64,000 nucleotides of DNA, from contig NC_090184.1 of NCBI RefSeq assembly GCF_024679245.1, forward strand, positions 7,658,047 to 7,722,046. Reading direction: 5' to 3'. Below the pieces are notes generated by a model that saw only the letters and a list, made by a program, of their open reading frames with translations, searched no databases and was not told the origin of the DNA. Below are positions 21,137-33,659 of this stretch, in pieces. Numbering within the stretch: the first letter of the stretch is position 1; each line of letters begins with the position of its first letter. This stretch comes from Pseudorasbora parva. Taxonomy: Eukaryota > Chordata > Actinopteri > Cypriniformes > Gobionidae. The translations under genes and the position numbers were made by a program.

Positions 21137-23144
21137 ATGGAGGTTCTAAAAGGTGTCTTAGTGGTGGCTGTGATTGTTGCATTTGATCTGCCTGATGCAT
21201 GGGGAAGTTTGAGCTACAGTCAAAGTCCAAGAAGCATGGGGCCAAAATCAGATCCAGCTTCCAGAGGTCCTGCCCTTTCTCCTCCAGGGCTCTGGAACCC
21301 TTTGAAAGTTGCTCAGAGTCCTTTGGGTTCTGCCTCCAGAGGCCTTGCACAGGACCCTTTTGGCCTTCAGGAGAAGCAGCTGTTGCAGGGTCCAGTGAAG
21401 CCTTTGGATTGGAAGTATCCTGTCGTTCCCGAGGTGCAGAGTGAGTTGGCGGTGAACTTCCAGTTGAGGCAACCCGTGACTCCCAGCAGCGTAGCGGTTC
21501 AATGTGGAGAGAACCGGGTCCTTGTAGAGGTCCAGCAGGACTTGTTTAGCAATGGTCATTTGATCCAGCCAACTGGTCTGTCTTTAGGTGGATGTCCTGT
21601 TGTTGGTCAGGACTCTCAGTCTAAGGTGCTCATCTTTGAGTATGAGTTACAGGACTGCAACAGCGTGCAGATGGTAAGAACTCCTAAATCGTAATCAGTT
21701 TGTTCTAGTTGAGGATCTCCAAAATCCTCAAAGAGTGTCGGTTCACATGGCTGTTGTCTTTGTAATGCCAGGGCATCTGGTACAAACCTTTCTTAAAGGT
21801 TAATGGTTCACCCAATCATCTTTGTGAGGAACCCTTTTGTTTTAACTACTTCAATCTCTTCCAGATGACTGAGGATGAGCTTGTCTACACCTTTTCTCTT
21901 ACCTACACCCCTGAGGCTCTTGCAAGTACTGCAATTACCCGGACTGAGGGTGCAGTTGTTGGTGTTCAGTGCCACTATCAAAGGTAAGTGACCTCTGTGC
22001 CTTTCACTGCCTCTCGTGGAACTGGGAGACCATTTAATGGGTCCCTTCATGAACCACAGGCTTCAAAATGTAAGCAGTAATGCCTTGAGGCCAACATGGG
22101 TCCCTTATGCCTCAACGGAGATTGGTGAAGAAGCCTTGGTGTTCTCCCTGAAGCTCATGATGGGTTGGTACAGGTTTTTAATAAAATAATTCTTTATCCT
22201 TGTGATTTGTGCCTAAAATGTTCCCTTTTCTTATCTGTAGATGATTGGTCCAATCAGAGGCCTTCATACCTTTATTTCCTGGGTGGCGTTATTAACATTG
22301 AGGCATCTGTGAAGCAGTACAATCATGTGCCTCTGCGTGTGTTTGTGGACAGCTGTGTGGCCACTCAAGTGCCTGATGTGAACTCCCTTCCGAGATATTC
22401 CTTCATTGAGAATCATGGGTAAGGTTATGGCCCTTGGCGCTATAGGACCGTTTTAGTTGCTCTTTTTAAACTGTCACTAATGCCAACCAACTAGAAATTA
22501 TCTGTGACTCTGAATTGATTCATGGGTTTCTCTTTGTGCTGACCTCATCAGGTGCTTTGTGGATGCCAAGGCTACAGCTTCCAGCTCCCGCTTCATGCCT
22601 CGATCCCAGGCTGACAAGGTCCAGATCCAGCTGGAGGCATTCATGTTCCAGGAGAGCTCCAGTCCTTCTGTATGTACTACGCATATCATGAGTAAATTCA
22701 ACTTCTCTTCCCATCTGCTTTGGTTTTCTGACTTGTCTGTCATCCCTTGCAGATCTACATAACGTGTGTTGTGAAGGCAACTATTGCTTCTGCACCCAGT
22801 GACGCTCAGCACAAATCCTGTTCTTTCACCAATGGGTACGTTGCACTTTATCTTATTTTAAAGCTGACTTTGCTCATGTTGAAGGTGGTGTCTTTGTCCT
22901 GTTGCAGGTGGTTTGCTGCTGATGGAAATGACCAAGTTTGTGGTTGCTGTGACTCAACATGTGGTCCTGATGGTGGAATTGCTGCTGCTCCCTATGGAGG
23001 TTAGTATATCTTGCTATTTCTAAGGTTGCTTATGATGTTTTTATTGCTCTAACTTGTTTCTTCTCTCTAGGTGTTCAGTGGGAAGGCAAGGCCACACTTG
23101 GTCCTGTGGTGGTTCAAGGGCAAAAGAAAGTTCCTCAAAACTGA
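21137..23144 (+). CDS. zp3: Zona pellucida glycoprotein 3-like egg-coat protein, 8 exons
   Basis: Exons: 21137-21673, 21865-21983, 22060-22163, 22241-22418, 22552-22669, 22753-22835, 22908-22999, 23071-23144. All introns are GT-AG and the joined frame is 434 aa. A signal peptide (about 1-23, VLVVAVIVAFDL core) precedes a Pro/Gln-rich segment (about 24-115) and the ZP domain from about residue 118 (VAVQCGENRVLVEV) through the VFVDSCVAT block (~290-300) to the ZP-C cysteine cluster CGCCDSTCG (~391-399). There is no C-terminal transmembrane helix; many fish ZP3 proteins lack one. The protein would be secreted by the oocyte (or liver in some fish) and polymerise into the egg envelope. The start is chosen for the signal peptide. 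ZP3 genes are often multicopy in cyprinids; only one lies here, between repeats. The exact paralogue is not assigned. Confidence 0.95.
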
Positions 23145-24758
23145 CATCAATTCTCGCTTGTATCTGACTTGTCATTTTCCTTCATGTCTGGTTTAACTGC
23201 TTTTGCACATTCTGCCACTGGTGACCCTGACAGTCCTTCTGTACCTTTGCAAGTCCCATAATGCATAAAGCCATAGGCTTCCCGAAGTTGGGACTTTTAG
23301 ACTCTGACCCATTTAAATACTGCTCCATGGTTAACTGGTATTTGGAACAATCATTTTTACAATATTTTTAGTGTTTAACAGCAGACTTCCTTATGAAAAA
23401 CACTACCCATGATGCTCAAGAATCTGGCAAGCAAATCATTGCAAGAGAGCTCTACAGGTAACGTTTTGTCCCATGAAGCACTGCAGACATGGTTGCATTG
23501 TGCTCCCTAAATTAATTCTCCTCAAAATGCTTGTTTGACTCATGCAGCAACACGCAATGCACTCCGGTTAGAAATTGTCTGAATGGAGATTGCGCCTATG
23601 CCATCAAGGTGCTATAAGCGACTTGGGCTACGTTTACATGTGGGTGGCTACTGATTAAAGAAAGAACCAGCTTCCTTAATATAGACTTGTGTTGAATTTC
23701 ATTGTACAAACAGAGGCTGTAAGCAGTACATAAATTTGCATAACAGTCATGTCTCTGAAACATCTGTGTATTTGACAACTATTGCATTTATTTCACTCCA
23801 TCTGTCGTAAAGTATTCAAACATTGTGCAAGCATCACTACAGGAAGCGGAAAGTGTCTGACTTCATGTTTCTGCTTATAGCTCCTTGCTGATCGGTTGCA
23901 TTCAGCCATCTTGTAGTTGAACACACCTATAGTGTGTGTGTGTATATGCATATAACCCTTAGGGTACATGACAATTTTAAACCAAGCGGCCACCTCCCCA
24001 GTTTCTCTTGACGCCAGTACGGGACTGCAATTCATCAACTGGCTGCTAGGGACAGGCTCCAGAAGGGAGCAGAATCTCATTGGGCTCCATGTTAAAATAT
24101 CCAACTTTACAGCAGAAAAAAACATGTTTACAGCCTGGAAAAATTTGTGGTTTTGGTCTACATAGCAATTTTTCCCCTTCATGACAACTGTGATGGGGGT
24201 GGATTTTTGTATAACTCATTTGTTTACATTATATAAAGCCTTAAGTTCTGCATAATTAAGGCCTTGGCCGACTTTGAGGGACGGTTTGGTTTTCGTTTGT
24301 CTGCTGTCTGTTAGACGTCACGTCACGTCACCTCACCTCAGCCCAGCCCATGTCCCCCCGTTTTCTGTTATCCGGGAGTGTCAAGCTGGCAAGATGTCAA
24401 CAGTCAGCTCGTCTCTACTTTACACTTTAAAACTGTCTATTGCTGCGTTCCAGTTAGTTTGTATTATGCCCTTCACTCGCTAACTTCCCTTCGTCTTGAT
24501 CACTCGGATGTACATCTTTGCTTACGTTGCATGAGTGTCCACTACTGGCGGAATATTAGCAATGGACTGAACTGGAATGCCCAAAGCCCTTGATCACTTG
24601 GAATCCACTATGGAGTTGATTGATTGATTTATTTATTCCTTCACGAAATTGTTTAAAGCAGCATTATATATGTATATAGGTGTGTTTGGGTTGTTTTAAA
24701 TGTTTTTAAAAATATTAAAAATCTCATAGAGTTGTTTGTGGTGGGTTAAATTAAACGT
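23145..24758. other. Downstream of zp3, unassigned
   Basis: No convincing gene. No clear AATAAA is seen close to the zp3 stop. The stretch at 23975-24165 (GCGGCCACCTCCCC onward) has the look of a dispersed repeat, but no ends were found. The rest shows nothing I can name. Confidence 0.4.
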
Positions 24759-25615
24759 GATATGCGGTGATGTCACAATCACATTGCATTGTGGTATATG
24801 AAGCTGCCCGAAGTGTACATATGAAGTAGACTCGCTCCCTCGGTCAAAATCAAGGGAGCAAGGGTCTCTCCATATAAACTTCCCTTGTCCACCTCACAAA
24901 GTGGGTTGCACTTCAAAATGGTGGTGGGGTGGAGGGGAAGTGCTTATGGAAGTTTGCAAGTGCGTGTCTTAAAGTGGAGTGGAACGCAGCATATTTGTTA
25001 AACTGATCCCCGTTCACACGGATCGCTCAAAAAAGTGCTAAACAGGCTGTATTATGCATGCCAGGCGAGTGGTCGGCGCTGAAACTTTGTCAAGAAACAC
25101 CCACCAAACCCGAAATACACATATTTACATTTATATTTATGCATTTAGCAGACGCTTTTATCCAAAGCGACTTACAGCTCAGGAGTACAAGAAGCGATCC
25201 ATCAAGAAGAGGCAAAGAAACACAAAAAGTGCCCCAAATACCAAGATTTGTATACTGCTCAGAGTAGCAAAAAACAATGGAAGAGATTAGATTTTACCTG
25301 TCTTTTGAATGAAGCTAGTGATTCTGTCGTGCGTATGGAGGACGGAAGATCGTTCCACCAACCAGGAACAATGAAAGAAAAAGTTCTGGAGAGGGATTTC
25401 ATGCCTCTCTGTGATGGTACCACAAGCCTTCGCTCATTAGCGGAGCGAAGGCTTCTGCTGGGGGTGTAGACTTGTAGGAGTGAGTCGAAGTATGCAGGTG
25501 CTGAGCTTGTGGGAGATCCATAAGAAAGAGTCAGAGCTTTGAATTTGATCCGGGCAGCAAGTGGTAGCCAATGCAGAGGGATGAATAGAGGTGTGACATG
25601 AGCCATTTTGGGCTC
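24759..25615. repeat. Direct repeat right of zp3, with truncated L2 (minus)
   Basis: This is the partner of 18849-19769. The L2 part (about 25121-25615, minus) encodes the same RT C-terminal segment (LHWLPLAARIKFK, WWNDLPSS) but breaks at 25615, where copy a continues to 20160. Confidence 0.85.
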
Positions 25616-27390
25616 CGAGTAGTGATGTCATATATGTTTCATATAAGGCAATACATTATTAGCGCATATATACATTCTCACGATATATGAAGATATAGGT
25701 TTATACCATGTATGAAATACCCATAGAATAATTATTATATATACATATATTAAAATTATTTATATGATGATTTTTTATAAGGTACTGTATGTTAATGCCA
25801 TATATGTAAACAATATATGTCAAATTTATTTATGTAAGTTTATTTAAACATAATATATGCAAACATTCAGTATGCTTGTATAGGATTTTATATGGGTTTA
25901 TATAGTGGTGTTTGAATCCTGGCATTTCATAATTTGGTTTTGGTTCAGGCTTCCGACATTAAAAGCTCCATGTGTGTTTTTCTGAGTACAGTTTGAGCAT
26001 TCGCTTGGTCTCGTGTGAGCATCTAGTTTTGCTTGGGCAGTATACACTCTTTTGTCCATGTGTTTAGGGTTGTTTGTTTAGCATGCGGCTTGTGCTCATT
26101 ATTAGCCATGGTGTGTACTTTCATGTTTTGTTCTGTGTAGCATGTAACGGTTACTCTGGTACATGGGTGACATTTTTCATCCTGTCCTCTAGAGGGCAAC
26201 AAATGGAGAAAGTGGTTTTAAGGTTACGAGTAGCATAGAGGAGAGGCATGGCAATGGAGCATGGGTGAAAATGCCTGGAATCACATTGTGTTTGAGAGTT
26301 AAGTGAATTGTACATTCTAATGCTTTACAATCTTGTTCAAATGCACATTTTTATGAACCCATAAAAATGTTAATTCATAGTGTTTGGAAGTTTGCAGAGA
26401 AGCTCGCAGAGGACTCTGTTATGGGGCTTGAGTGCACTGATACCTACTTCTGACCCGTGTTGGATTGTGCCAGTGCCTAATCTAGGATTTAGGATTGTAT
26501 ATCTTCATTGCCTGCTGGGACTGGGAATTCTACAACACTCATATAAGACACTTGCATTGCAGACTGTATATCTGTTTCCCTCTACGGCATTTTGAATTGT
26601 TTGGTACTGTTTTTTGTTTGTGTATCACTAGTATTTTGGGTTTGGAATTGATTTACTGTTTATTTGTTTACTTATAGTGTTGAGCTTTGATATTCACAAT
26701 GCTTCCTTGGATTTCCATGTGCTAATTGTTACTATGTTATCTCATTCAGTGGTTAAATAGATACAATTTATTTTCACTCCCTCATTGAGAATCTTACAGT
26801 TAGTTTGAATTCCCGTTTTTTTGAGGATTTCTTATTGTATAAAAAACTAAGGTGAGCCAGTTACAAGCATGAAGGGGTTTGATTGTTTCGATTGTTTATT
26901 TTTGAAGTCTAATAAAAAGCCCATTAACCTCTGCACCCTTGAGTCCTTCATCTCTTGCCTCACCTGACAATAAGTAACATTATAAATATTTTATATTTTA
27001 AATGTCATTTGTTTCATACATAGTATAGATTTTAAGACTCTACGACATTTGACAGTGATAATGATTTGTCACATATATAATTTAAACATATATAATATGT
27101 GAACTAAAAATATATGTCAATATATGGAATATCTGATGCAGTGCATATATGTGCATTTATGTTTTTACTCTATATGAGCATATTAGGGTATTTCATATAT
27201 GAGACCTATATGTCAAAATATGTATTATACATACATTAACATATATAATATATGGGATACATTTATATGTCAATATATGGAATTGTTCCAATTTCTAATA
27301 TGTTTCATATATGTTTTTACTTTATATATCACATATATCGCATATATTGATATTTTGGCACATATGGCCCAGATATGGCATGGCTGAACA
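25616..27390. repeat. ATATATG-rich region with a possible solo LTR inside
   Basis: 25616-25910 and 26975-27390 are dense in CATATATG/ATATATGT motifs without a fixed period. The intervening 25911-26970 differs in composition, starts near TGGTGTTTGAATCC, and ends CACCTGACA about 60 nt after an AATAAA, as an LTR would. A target duplication is not evident, so the LTR call is weak. Confidence 0.4.
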
Positions 27391-28378
27391 GATGTGGGCC
27401 AGAATTTGACCATATTTGTTTTGCCATAACTTTAAAATCGGTGGTAAATGTTCTCTTGGTTCACAACTCATTTTGAGGGATATGGCCCAGATAACAATGT
27501 ACACATAAGGGCCATATGTGTTTGAGCTATGGCACAAAGTGAGAAAGGCTGACTTGTGGTAAACCTTTGGATTATATATGGAAAAACACAGGACACCTGA
27601 AATCAAGTGCAGCTAACATCCGATGTTTCACACCTCAGGTGGTTGCATCTCATTTGTGGAATGAATCTGACTGATACGGCACCATTTTCTCATCTGCTCT
27701 CATGAGTTTTTGGTCACGCATATCTTCAGGTAAGTGAGGTTTTGGCATTTCAAAGTCTTTTTAAGGTTATTTTGTGCAGCATTATGCATTTGTTTGAGGA
27801 GGGTGTCGAATTAGCCTCAGTTGAGTGTATTTACTATTTCAATCCCATGTGTAATGCAGCACACAGTCACCAAACGAGTCATGGATTGATGATTTAAAAC
27901 TCTGGACTAGTTTTCTTGTATGTGTCCCTTTTTAACGCGCCTCAACTATCGTACAGTCTGACATTTATGACAGTTTTGATTTTACAGTGTGACATGGCTT
28001 ACAGATTATGTTTGTACAGCCTCACATGGAACAATCGTGAAGGACTATAATAAATCTGACAGTGTGCACCCGGGTTAATTTTTGTTGTGGCCGGAACAAA
28101 GTTAGTTAGGTTTTTTTTAGCGCAAAAAATAAATTAATAAATTCAAATCTTAACCTGGCTAATGATAAATTACAATGATTAAAAAAAAGTGACAACAATT
28201 ATGACAGAATTATATATTTGGTTGAACTATCCCTTTAGTTTAAGATTTATTTTAATCATAATTATGCAGACCTAGCTTCCAGGTTGTATTGCTGTGAACA
28301 TTATTTAAATGTAACTTTTTATTGCAGGTGCAGTCGGGAAACAACAGGAGTCCCAGCAACACTTCCAACACTGTTTAG
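27391..28378. other. No gene recognised
   Basis: Low-complexity and unassigned sequence. Short GGCCCAGAT/GGGCCA-type motifs occur at 27360-27510 and again at 29080-29300, suggesting a dispersed repeat. There is no supported coding sequence. Confidence 0.4.
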
Positions 28379-28801
28379 TGTCACAATTCACCAGTGTGAG
28401 TGCCCATGCTCACCACCAGAGGGCACACCAATCCGGACTGTCGCTCTATCATAAACTACATTACCCAATATCCTTTGCCCGGACTCATTAGCACTCACTG
28501 TTTACACCTGTGTCTTATTATTCTGCTTTCCGCCTGGTTATCTCTGTTATTTACTGTGAAGTCTTGTTTTGTGTGCACTGCGTTTCTGATCATTTTCCCC
28601 AGTTTCATGTCTCTTGGCTTGTTGGATTTCTTGCCTGTTTCCCGGATTACCCGTTTGCCTGTCTCTCCTGTCTTGTTTGCCTTTTTGGACTGTTTGATTG
28701 TGTATGACCTGTTGCCTGCTTTTGACTACGATAGTGGATTACCCTCTTAATAAATACTGCATTTGGATCTCCTACATTCTGTCTCAGAGCGGTTCTTTAC
28801 A
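28379..28801 (+). mobile_element. Solo LTR
   Basis: This 423-bp unit starts TGTCACAATTC, ends GGTTCTTTACA, and has AATAAA about 50 nt before the end. Flanking 5-mers are TTTAG and ATTAG, a target duplication with one mismatch. There is no internal coding region. Confidence 0.65.
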
Positions 28802-29324
28802 ATTAGAGACTTTTTTTCTCTTGTGAAGTTGTTGTTTGTTATCTTTAGCAAGTTACTGTGATTCCCCCTCCCTTCTACTTCAACTCTCATTGCTAGTTTA
28901 GCATAATACACACTTGAAATTTGGTGTCACACTTTGAATGTTATTTACATTAATATAAATGGTTTCTGATTAACTGTAAATATTTGTCAAAAGTAAATTA
29001 TTGAATATATTTTTTTGTTGAGTGTCTTATTTATCATGGAGTTAATAAGACTTTTACATAATGCTCAAAGTTGCATGTGGGCCACATAAGGGCCATTAGA
29101 TTTTAACAAAACTCAGCCATACTAAAATTCCATATAAGGGCCACATACAATTGTATAGTTTGGCTCACGTTTGGTGGAGTTATGGCACTGCTTTGGCTGT
29201 GCTGTGGTAAAGAAGAAGTGGGCCAGATCTGGGCCGGCAAACACAATCTTATCTGGGCCACATCTAAGCTGTTTATCAGGGCCAGATCTGGGCCAAAGGA
29301 AATTTGCTGACTGGGTATTTTATC

Positions 29325-29485
29325 AAGCCAGAACACATCTATTTTACTGTAGCGTCCCATTGCCAAATCCTGGCTCCCCACCAAAACTAAGCTGGTTCTA
29401 GCCTGGATGTAATGTGAACCTGAGTCTTTTTTTCAAAAACTCAATTGTTATTAGAGGATGCCTTGGGTAGTTAACTCTTAGTTGT
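29325..29485 (+). repeat. Short direct repeat, unit 1
   Basis: About 160 bp (TCAAGCCAGAACACATCT onward) that recurs at 29712-29877. Part of it (AACTCAATTGTTATT) appears a third time at about 29540. Function unknown. Confidence 0.8.
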
Positions 29486-29711
29486 TTACTCACAGGCCTG
29501 TATTGCAGTTACATGAAAGTGAGACCTTTTTGGAAAAAACTCAATTGTTATTGAAAGATTATTTAGTGAGGCCAGTAGGGTGTTTTCACAATAGCAGAAT
29601 ATTTGGGAGAGAGTAGCTATAGTTTGAGTACACTGTAATGCAATTCAGGTGGTAGCTCATTCTGAGGGGCATTTTGAGCCCCTCAGAATTTGCTGCCTCT
29701 CCATATGGACC

Positions 29712-29877
29712 ATTTTATCAAGCCAGAACACATCTGTTCTACTGTAGCGTTCCATGGCCAAAGCTTGGCTCCCCACCAAAACTAGGCTGGTTCTAGCCTG
29801 GATGTAATGTGAACTGAAGAAGTTTTTTTCAAAAATGGAATTGTTATTAGAGGATGTTTTGGGAAATCAACTCTTAG
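29712..29877 (+). repeat. Short direct repeat, unit 2
   Basis: Partner of 29325-29485. It ends at CTCTTAG, exactly where the LTR at 29878 starts. In unit 1 the same CTCTTAG continues with TTGTTTACTC, but that continuation is not found beyond the LTR. Confidence 0.8.
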
Positions 29878-30236
29878 TGTCACATGCCTGTCCTGTCTTG
29901 TGTGCACATGTGGGTTTTGTCAGTATGGTCTTTGTGCTTCTGTCATTGTCTGATCCCTCCCTCCTTGTTATCTGATTAGTGTTTCATTTCTCCCACCTGT
30001 TCCCTCTTAATTTCTTCCCTGTATAAGCTCCTTGTGTTTGTCAGTCTTTGTGGAATCCTTGTTATGTCTACATATCCTGTTTCCCCTGTGTTGGTGTGTT
30101 TTGAGTTTATGTTTTTGGAACCAGTTGTTTAGCCCCCTCGTGGGTTTTGTTTTGTGTTGTTTATTTTATGTTTAATAAATTCACATTTCTCTGCAACAGA
30201 GTTCTCACCTTAGTTTTTTTTTAGTGTTACGTGACA
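29878..30236 (+). mobile_element. Solo LTR, full form
   Basis: This 359-bp unit starts TGTCACATG and ends GTTACGTGACA, with TGTATAAGC (TATA-like) and AATAAA at about 30173. The 3' part matches 2370-2561. No clean target duplication was found. Confidence 0.6.
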
Positions 30237-30256
30237 GATGCATTTAACATTAACAT

Positions 30257-30490
30257 TTACATTTACATTTAATCATTTAGCAGACGCTTTTATCCAAAGC
30301 GACTTACAAAAAAGGGGATTGCAATAGAAGCAACGAAACAGACAAGGCCAACAACCTGTAAGAGCTGTAAGAAATCTCAATTAATTAGCACAGTACACAA
30401 TTTTTTTTTTTTTTTTTTTTTTATAGACATCTACAACAAAAACTCACGTACGCAAAATACAAAACACTGGATTTTGATAGCTATGATAAC
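30257..30490 (-). mobile_element. L2 3' tail, copy-2-specific
   Basis: It begins with TTACATTTACATTT repeats and the AGCAGACGCTTTTATCC block, then a short body with poly(T). Copy 1 reads straight through here (about 2580), so this is a young, severely 5'-truncated insertion. Confidence 0.8.
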
Positions 30491-31328
30491 ATAACATTTA
30501 TTCACCTATGTATCTGCTTATTAATTTACATATTTGCATATTTATAAATTTATTGACTTATTCATTCATGAATTTATTTATTTTTAATTTATGCAGGTTT
30601 GGTCCTCCATACATGTCGTCCGACATCCGTAAGACCTTCGTTCATCTTCAGACACAAATGAAGATATTTTTGTTGAAATCCGATGGCTCAGAAAGGCTTT
30701 CATTGACACCAATGTCATTTCCTCTCTCAAGACTCATAAAGGCACTAAAAATGTCGTTACAAAGCCCATCTCACTACAGCGGCTCTACAATCATTTATGA
30801 AGCGGCGAGACTAGTTTTTGTGCGCAAAAAACCCCCTAAATAACGATTTCTGTAGTGATGGGCCGATTTCAAAACAGCTTCCCGAAGCTTCAAATCGTTA
30901 TGAATCAGTGTATCGATTCATGATTCAGATCGCCAAAGTCACGTGATTTCAGCAGTTTGGCGGTTTGACACGCGATCTGAAACGTGAATCGATACACTGA
31001 TTCATTATGCTTCGAAGCTTTGGGAAGCTCTTTTGAAATTATATATATATATACATATACACACAGTGGTGGTCAAAATTGTTGGTACCCCTGGTAAATA
31101 TGATCAAATATGGCTGTAAAAAATAAATCTGCATTGTTTGTCCTTTTGATCTTTTATTAAAAAAAATCACAAAAATCTAACCTTTCATTGAAGCAAAAGA
31201 ATTGAAAATGGGGGTACATCACATTGTGAAATTAACGCTTTTCTCCAAAACACTTTGGCCACAATTGTTGGTACCCTTCTATGAAATACTTTTGAAACCT
31301 CCTTTTCCGAAGATAACAGCTTTTGTTC

Positions 31329-32889
31329 AATCAATCAATCAATCAACTTTATTTATATAGCGCTTTTACAATCACGATTGTGTCAAAGCAGCTTCACAGT
31401 GTCAAACAGGATAATATTGCGACAAAATTAGATTTGGCTGTACAGTCGTACTGGAGAAAACAGTAATGTTATCAGCTTAGTTTAATTTATCATATAGCAA
31501 CAATGTTGGCAGATCAGTATTTAAGTTTATAGAATTAAATAAGACCTAATTCATACATTTTATTTGTATAATAAGTTGAATAACTTTAATCATATTTTTA
31601 GTGTCCCCAACTGAGCAAGCCAAGCCAAAGGCGACAGTGGCAAGGAACCAAAACTCCATCAGGGCATGATAGAGAAAAATAAACCTTGGGAGAAACCAGA
31701 CTCAGTCGGGGTGCCAGTTCTCCTCTGGCCTATTAACACACCGTGTAAGATTATTATTCTGGCAACCTTACAGGTCAGAAATCATATTAGATCGGAATAT
31801 TCAAAATTTCAGGGTATAACGGAAGGGACAGATTTATTTGGAAATAAATGATGGGATGGAGCGTCGATTACACAAGAGTATGAATACATGAAAGATCGGA
31901 ATTATTGCACCGAAGACGGGTTTTGAGCATGTCGTGCCAGTGAGGCAAATTCGGAGGAGACACCATTTGACACGGCTCAGCAGACACTCCAGGATGAGCT
32001 GGTCATGTCCAGGCAGGTCCACCATCCGATCCGGACAGGGCCCAGATCCGGGATAAACCTCGGGATAAACAGAGAGACAACATTAGCGTAGATGCCACTC
32101 TTTTTATGATGTAACGAGTACATCAGGTGTTATGGGAAGTGTTCCCGGTTCCGGCTGACCTAGTTAATGCAGCCTAACAATCAGTCAATTGAATTGAATA
32201 ATAAAAAGTTACAAATGTTCTATGTGTATGCCATAGTAAAGAGATGTGTTTTTAGTCTAGATTTAAACTGACAGAGTGTGTCTGCTTCCCGAACAATGCT
32301 AGGAAGACTATTCCACAGTTTAGGAGCTAAATAGGAAAAGGATCGACCGCCTGCAGTTGATTTAGATATTCTAGGTATTATCAACTGGCCAGAGTTTTGA
32401 GACCGCAATAGACGTGATGGAGTATAATGCGTTAAGAGCTTGCTTAAGTACCGGGGAGCTAAACTATTTAGTGCTTTGTAAGTAATAAGCAAGATTTTAA
32501 AATGTATGCGATGTTTAATAGGGAGCCAGTGCAATGTTGACAGAACTGGACTAATATGATCATACTTCCTGGTTCTAGTAAGAACTCTAGCTGCTGCATT
32601 TTGGACTAGCTGGAGTTTGTTTATTAAGCGAGCAGGGCAACCACCCAGTAGAGCATTACAATAATCTAGCCTTGAGCTCATGAACGCATGTACTAACTGT
32701 TCAGCATTTTGCATTGAAAGCATGTGCCGTAATTTAGATATATTTTTAAGATGATAAAATGCGGTTTTACAGATGCTAGAAACGTGGCTTTCAAATGAAA
32801 GATTGGTATCAAAGAGCACACCCAGGTTCCTCACCGACGACGAGGGCTTGACAGAGCAGTCATCAAGTGTTAGACAGTATTCTGTCTAA
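31329..32889 (-). mobile_element. L2/Rex1-like LINE, copy-2-specific
   Basis: The minus-strand 3' end is GCGCTATATAAATAAAGTTG followed by ATTG repeats. TGTTC flanks both sides (31324-31328, 32890-32894), a short target duplication. Copy 1 at about 3383 has the uninterrupted site. It is 5' truncated and retains only the C-terminal RT portion, so it is not autonomous. Confidence 0.88.
32220..32834 (-). pseudogene. LINE reverse transcriptase, C-terminal fragment
   Basis: About 204 codons are readable, with RNLGVLFDTNLSFESHV, SSRLDYCNALLGG, LHWLPIKHRIHFKILL and KLWNSLPSIVR blocks. These are characteristic of the RT C-terminal and thumb region in L2/Rex1-type LINEs. The catalytic YADD region is absent, so no enzyme can be made. 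The frame is uninterrupted, indicating a young copy. The clade is inferred from motifs. Confidence 0.85.
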
Positions 32890-32962
32890 TGTTCTCCTTC
32901 TATAATGCCTGATGAGTTTGAAGAACACCTGACGAGATCAGAGACCATTCCTCCATACTGAA

Positions 32963-33504
32963 TGCCAGCAGCCATATCAACCTGTTGCCCAAGACTGGTT
33001 TCCCACTAAAGCTAAGCAGGGCTGAGCCTGGTCAGTACCTGGATGGGAGACCAACTGGGAAAACCAGGCAGTTGCTGGTAGAGGTGTTAGTGAGGCCAGC
33101 AGGGGGTGCTCACCCTGTGGTCTGTGTGGGTCCTAACACCCCAGTATAGTGATGGGGACACTATACTGTCAAAGAGCACCGTCTTTCGGATGAGACGTTA
33201 AACAGAGGTCCCGACTCTCTGTGGTCGTTAAAATCCCAGGATATCCTTCGATAAAGAGTAGGGGTGTAACCCCGGCATCCTGGCCAAATTTGCCCATTGG
33301 CCCCTGTCCATCATGGCCTCCTAATCTTCCCCCTCTCCTGATTGGCTTCATCACTCGGTCTCCTCTCCACCAATCAGCTGGTGTGTGGTGAGCGTTCTGG
33401 CGGAATATGGCTGCCGTCGCATCATCCAGGTGGATGCTGCACATTGGTGGTGGTTGAGGAGATTCCCCCTTCTATGTAAAGCGCTATATAAATGTAACGA
33501 ATTA
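32963..33504 (+). mobile_element. 5S rRNA-derived SINE (SINE3-like), copy 2
   Basis: Same insertion as 3458-3998, with the 5S-like head (AAGCTAAGCAGGGCTGAGCC, GGATGGGAGACC) and the same tail. It is shared by both duplicates. Confidence 0.85.
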
Positions 33505-33659
33505 GGAATCTCCCCAGCTCCAATGCTGGTGCTTCTTCTCTTCAGTTCAGCCACACATCTTCTATAGGGTTCAAGTCAGGGAACTTGGATGGTCATGGGA
33601 AAAGCTTCATTTTGTGCTCAGTGACACATGTGTGTGTTGATTTTGATGTTTGTTTTGGA

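Noticed and set aside
22498..22812. Minus-strand frames over zp3 exons
   Set aside because: They are shadows of the zp3 exons, with no independent motifs.
29878..30236. Target duplication for this LTR
   Set aside because: CTCTTAG on the left is not repeated on the right, so the ends are given from terminal sequence only.
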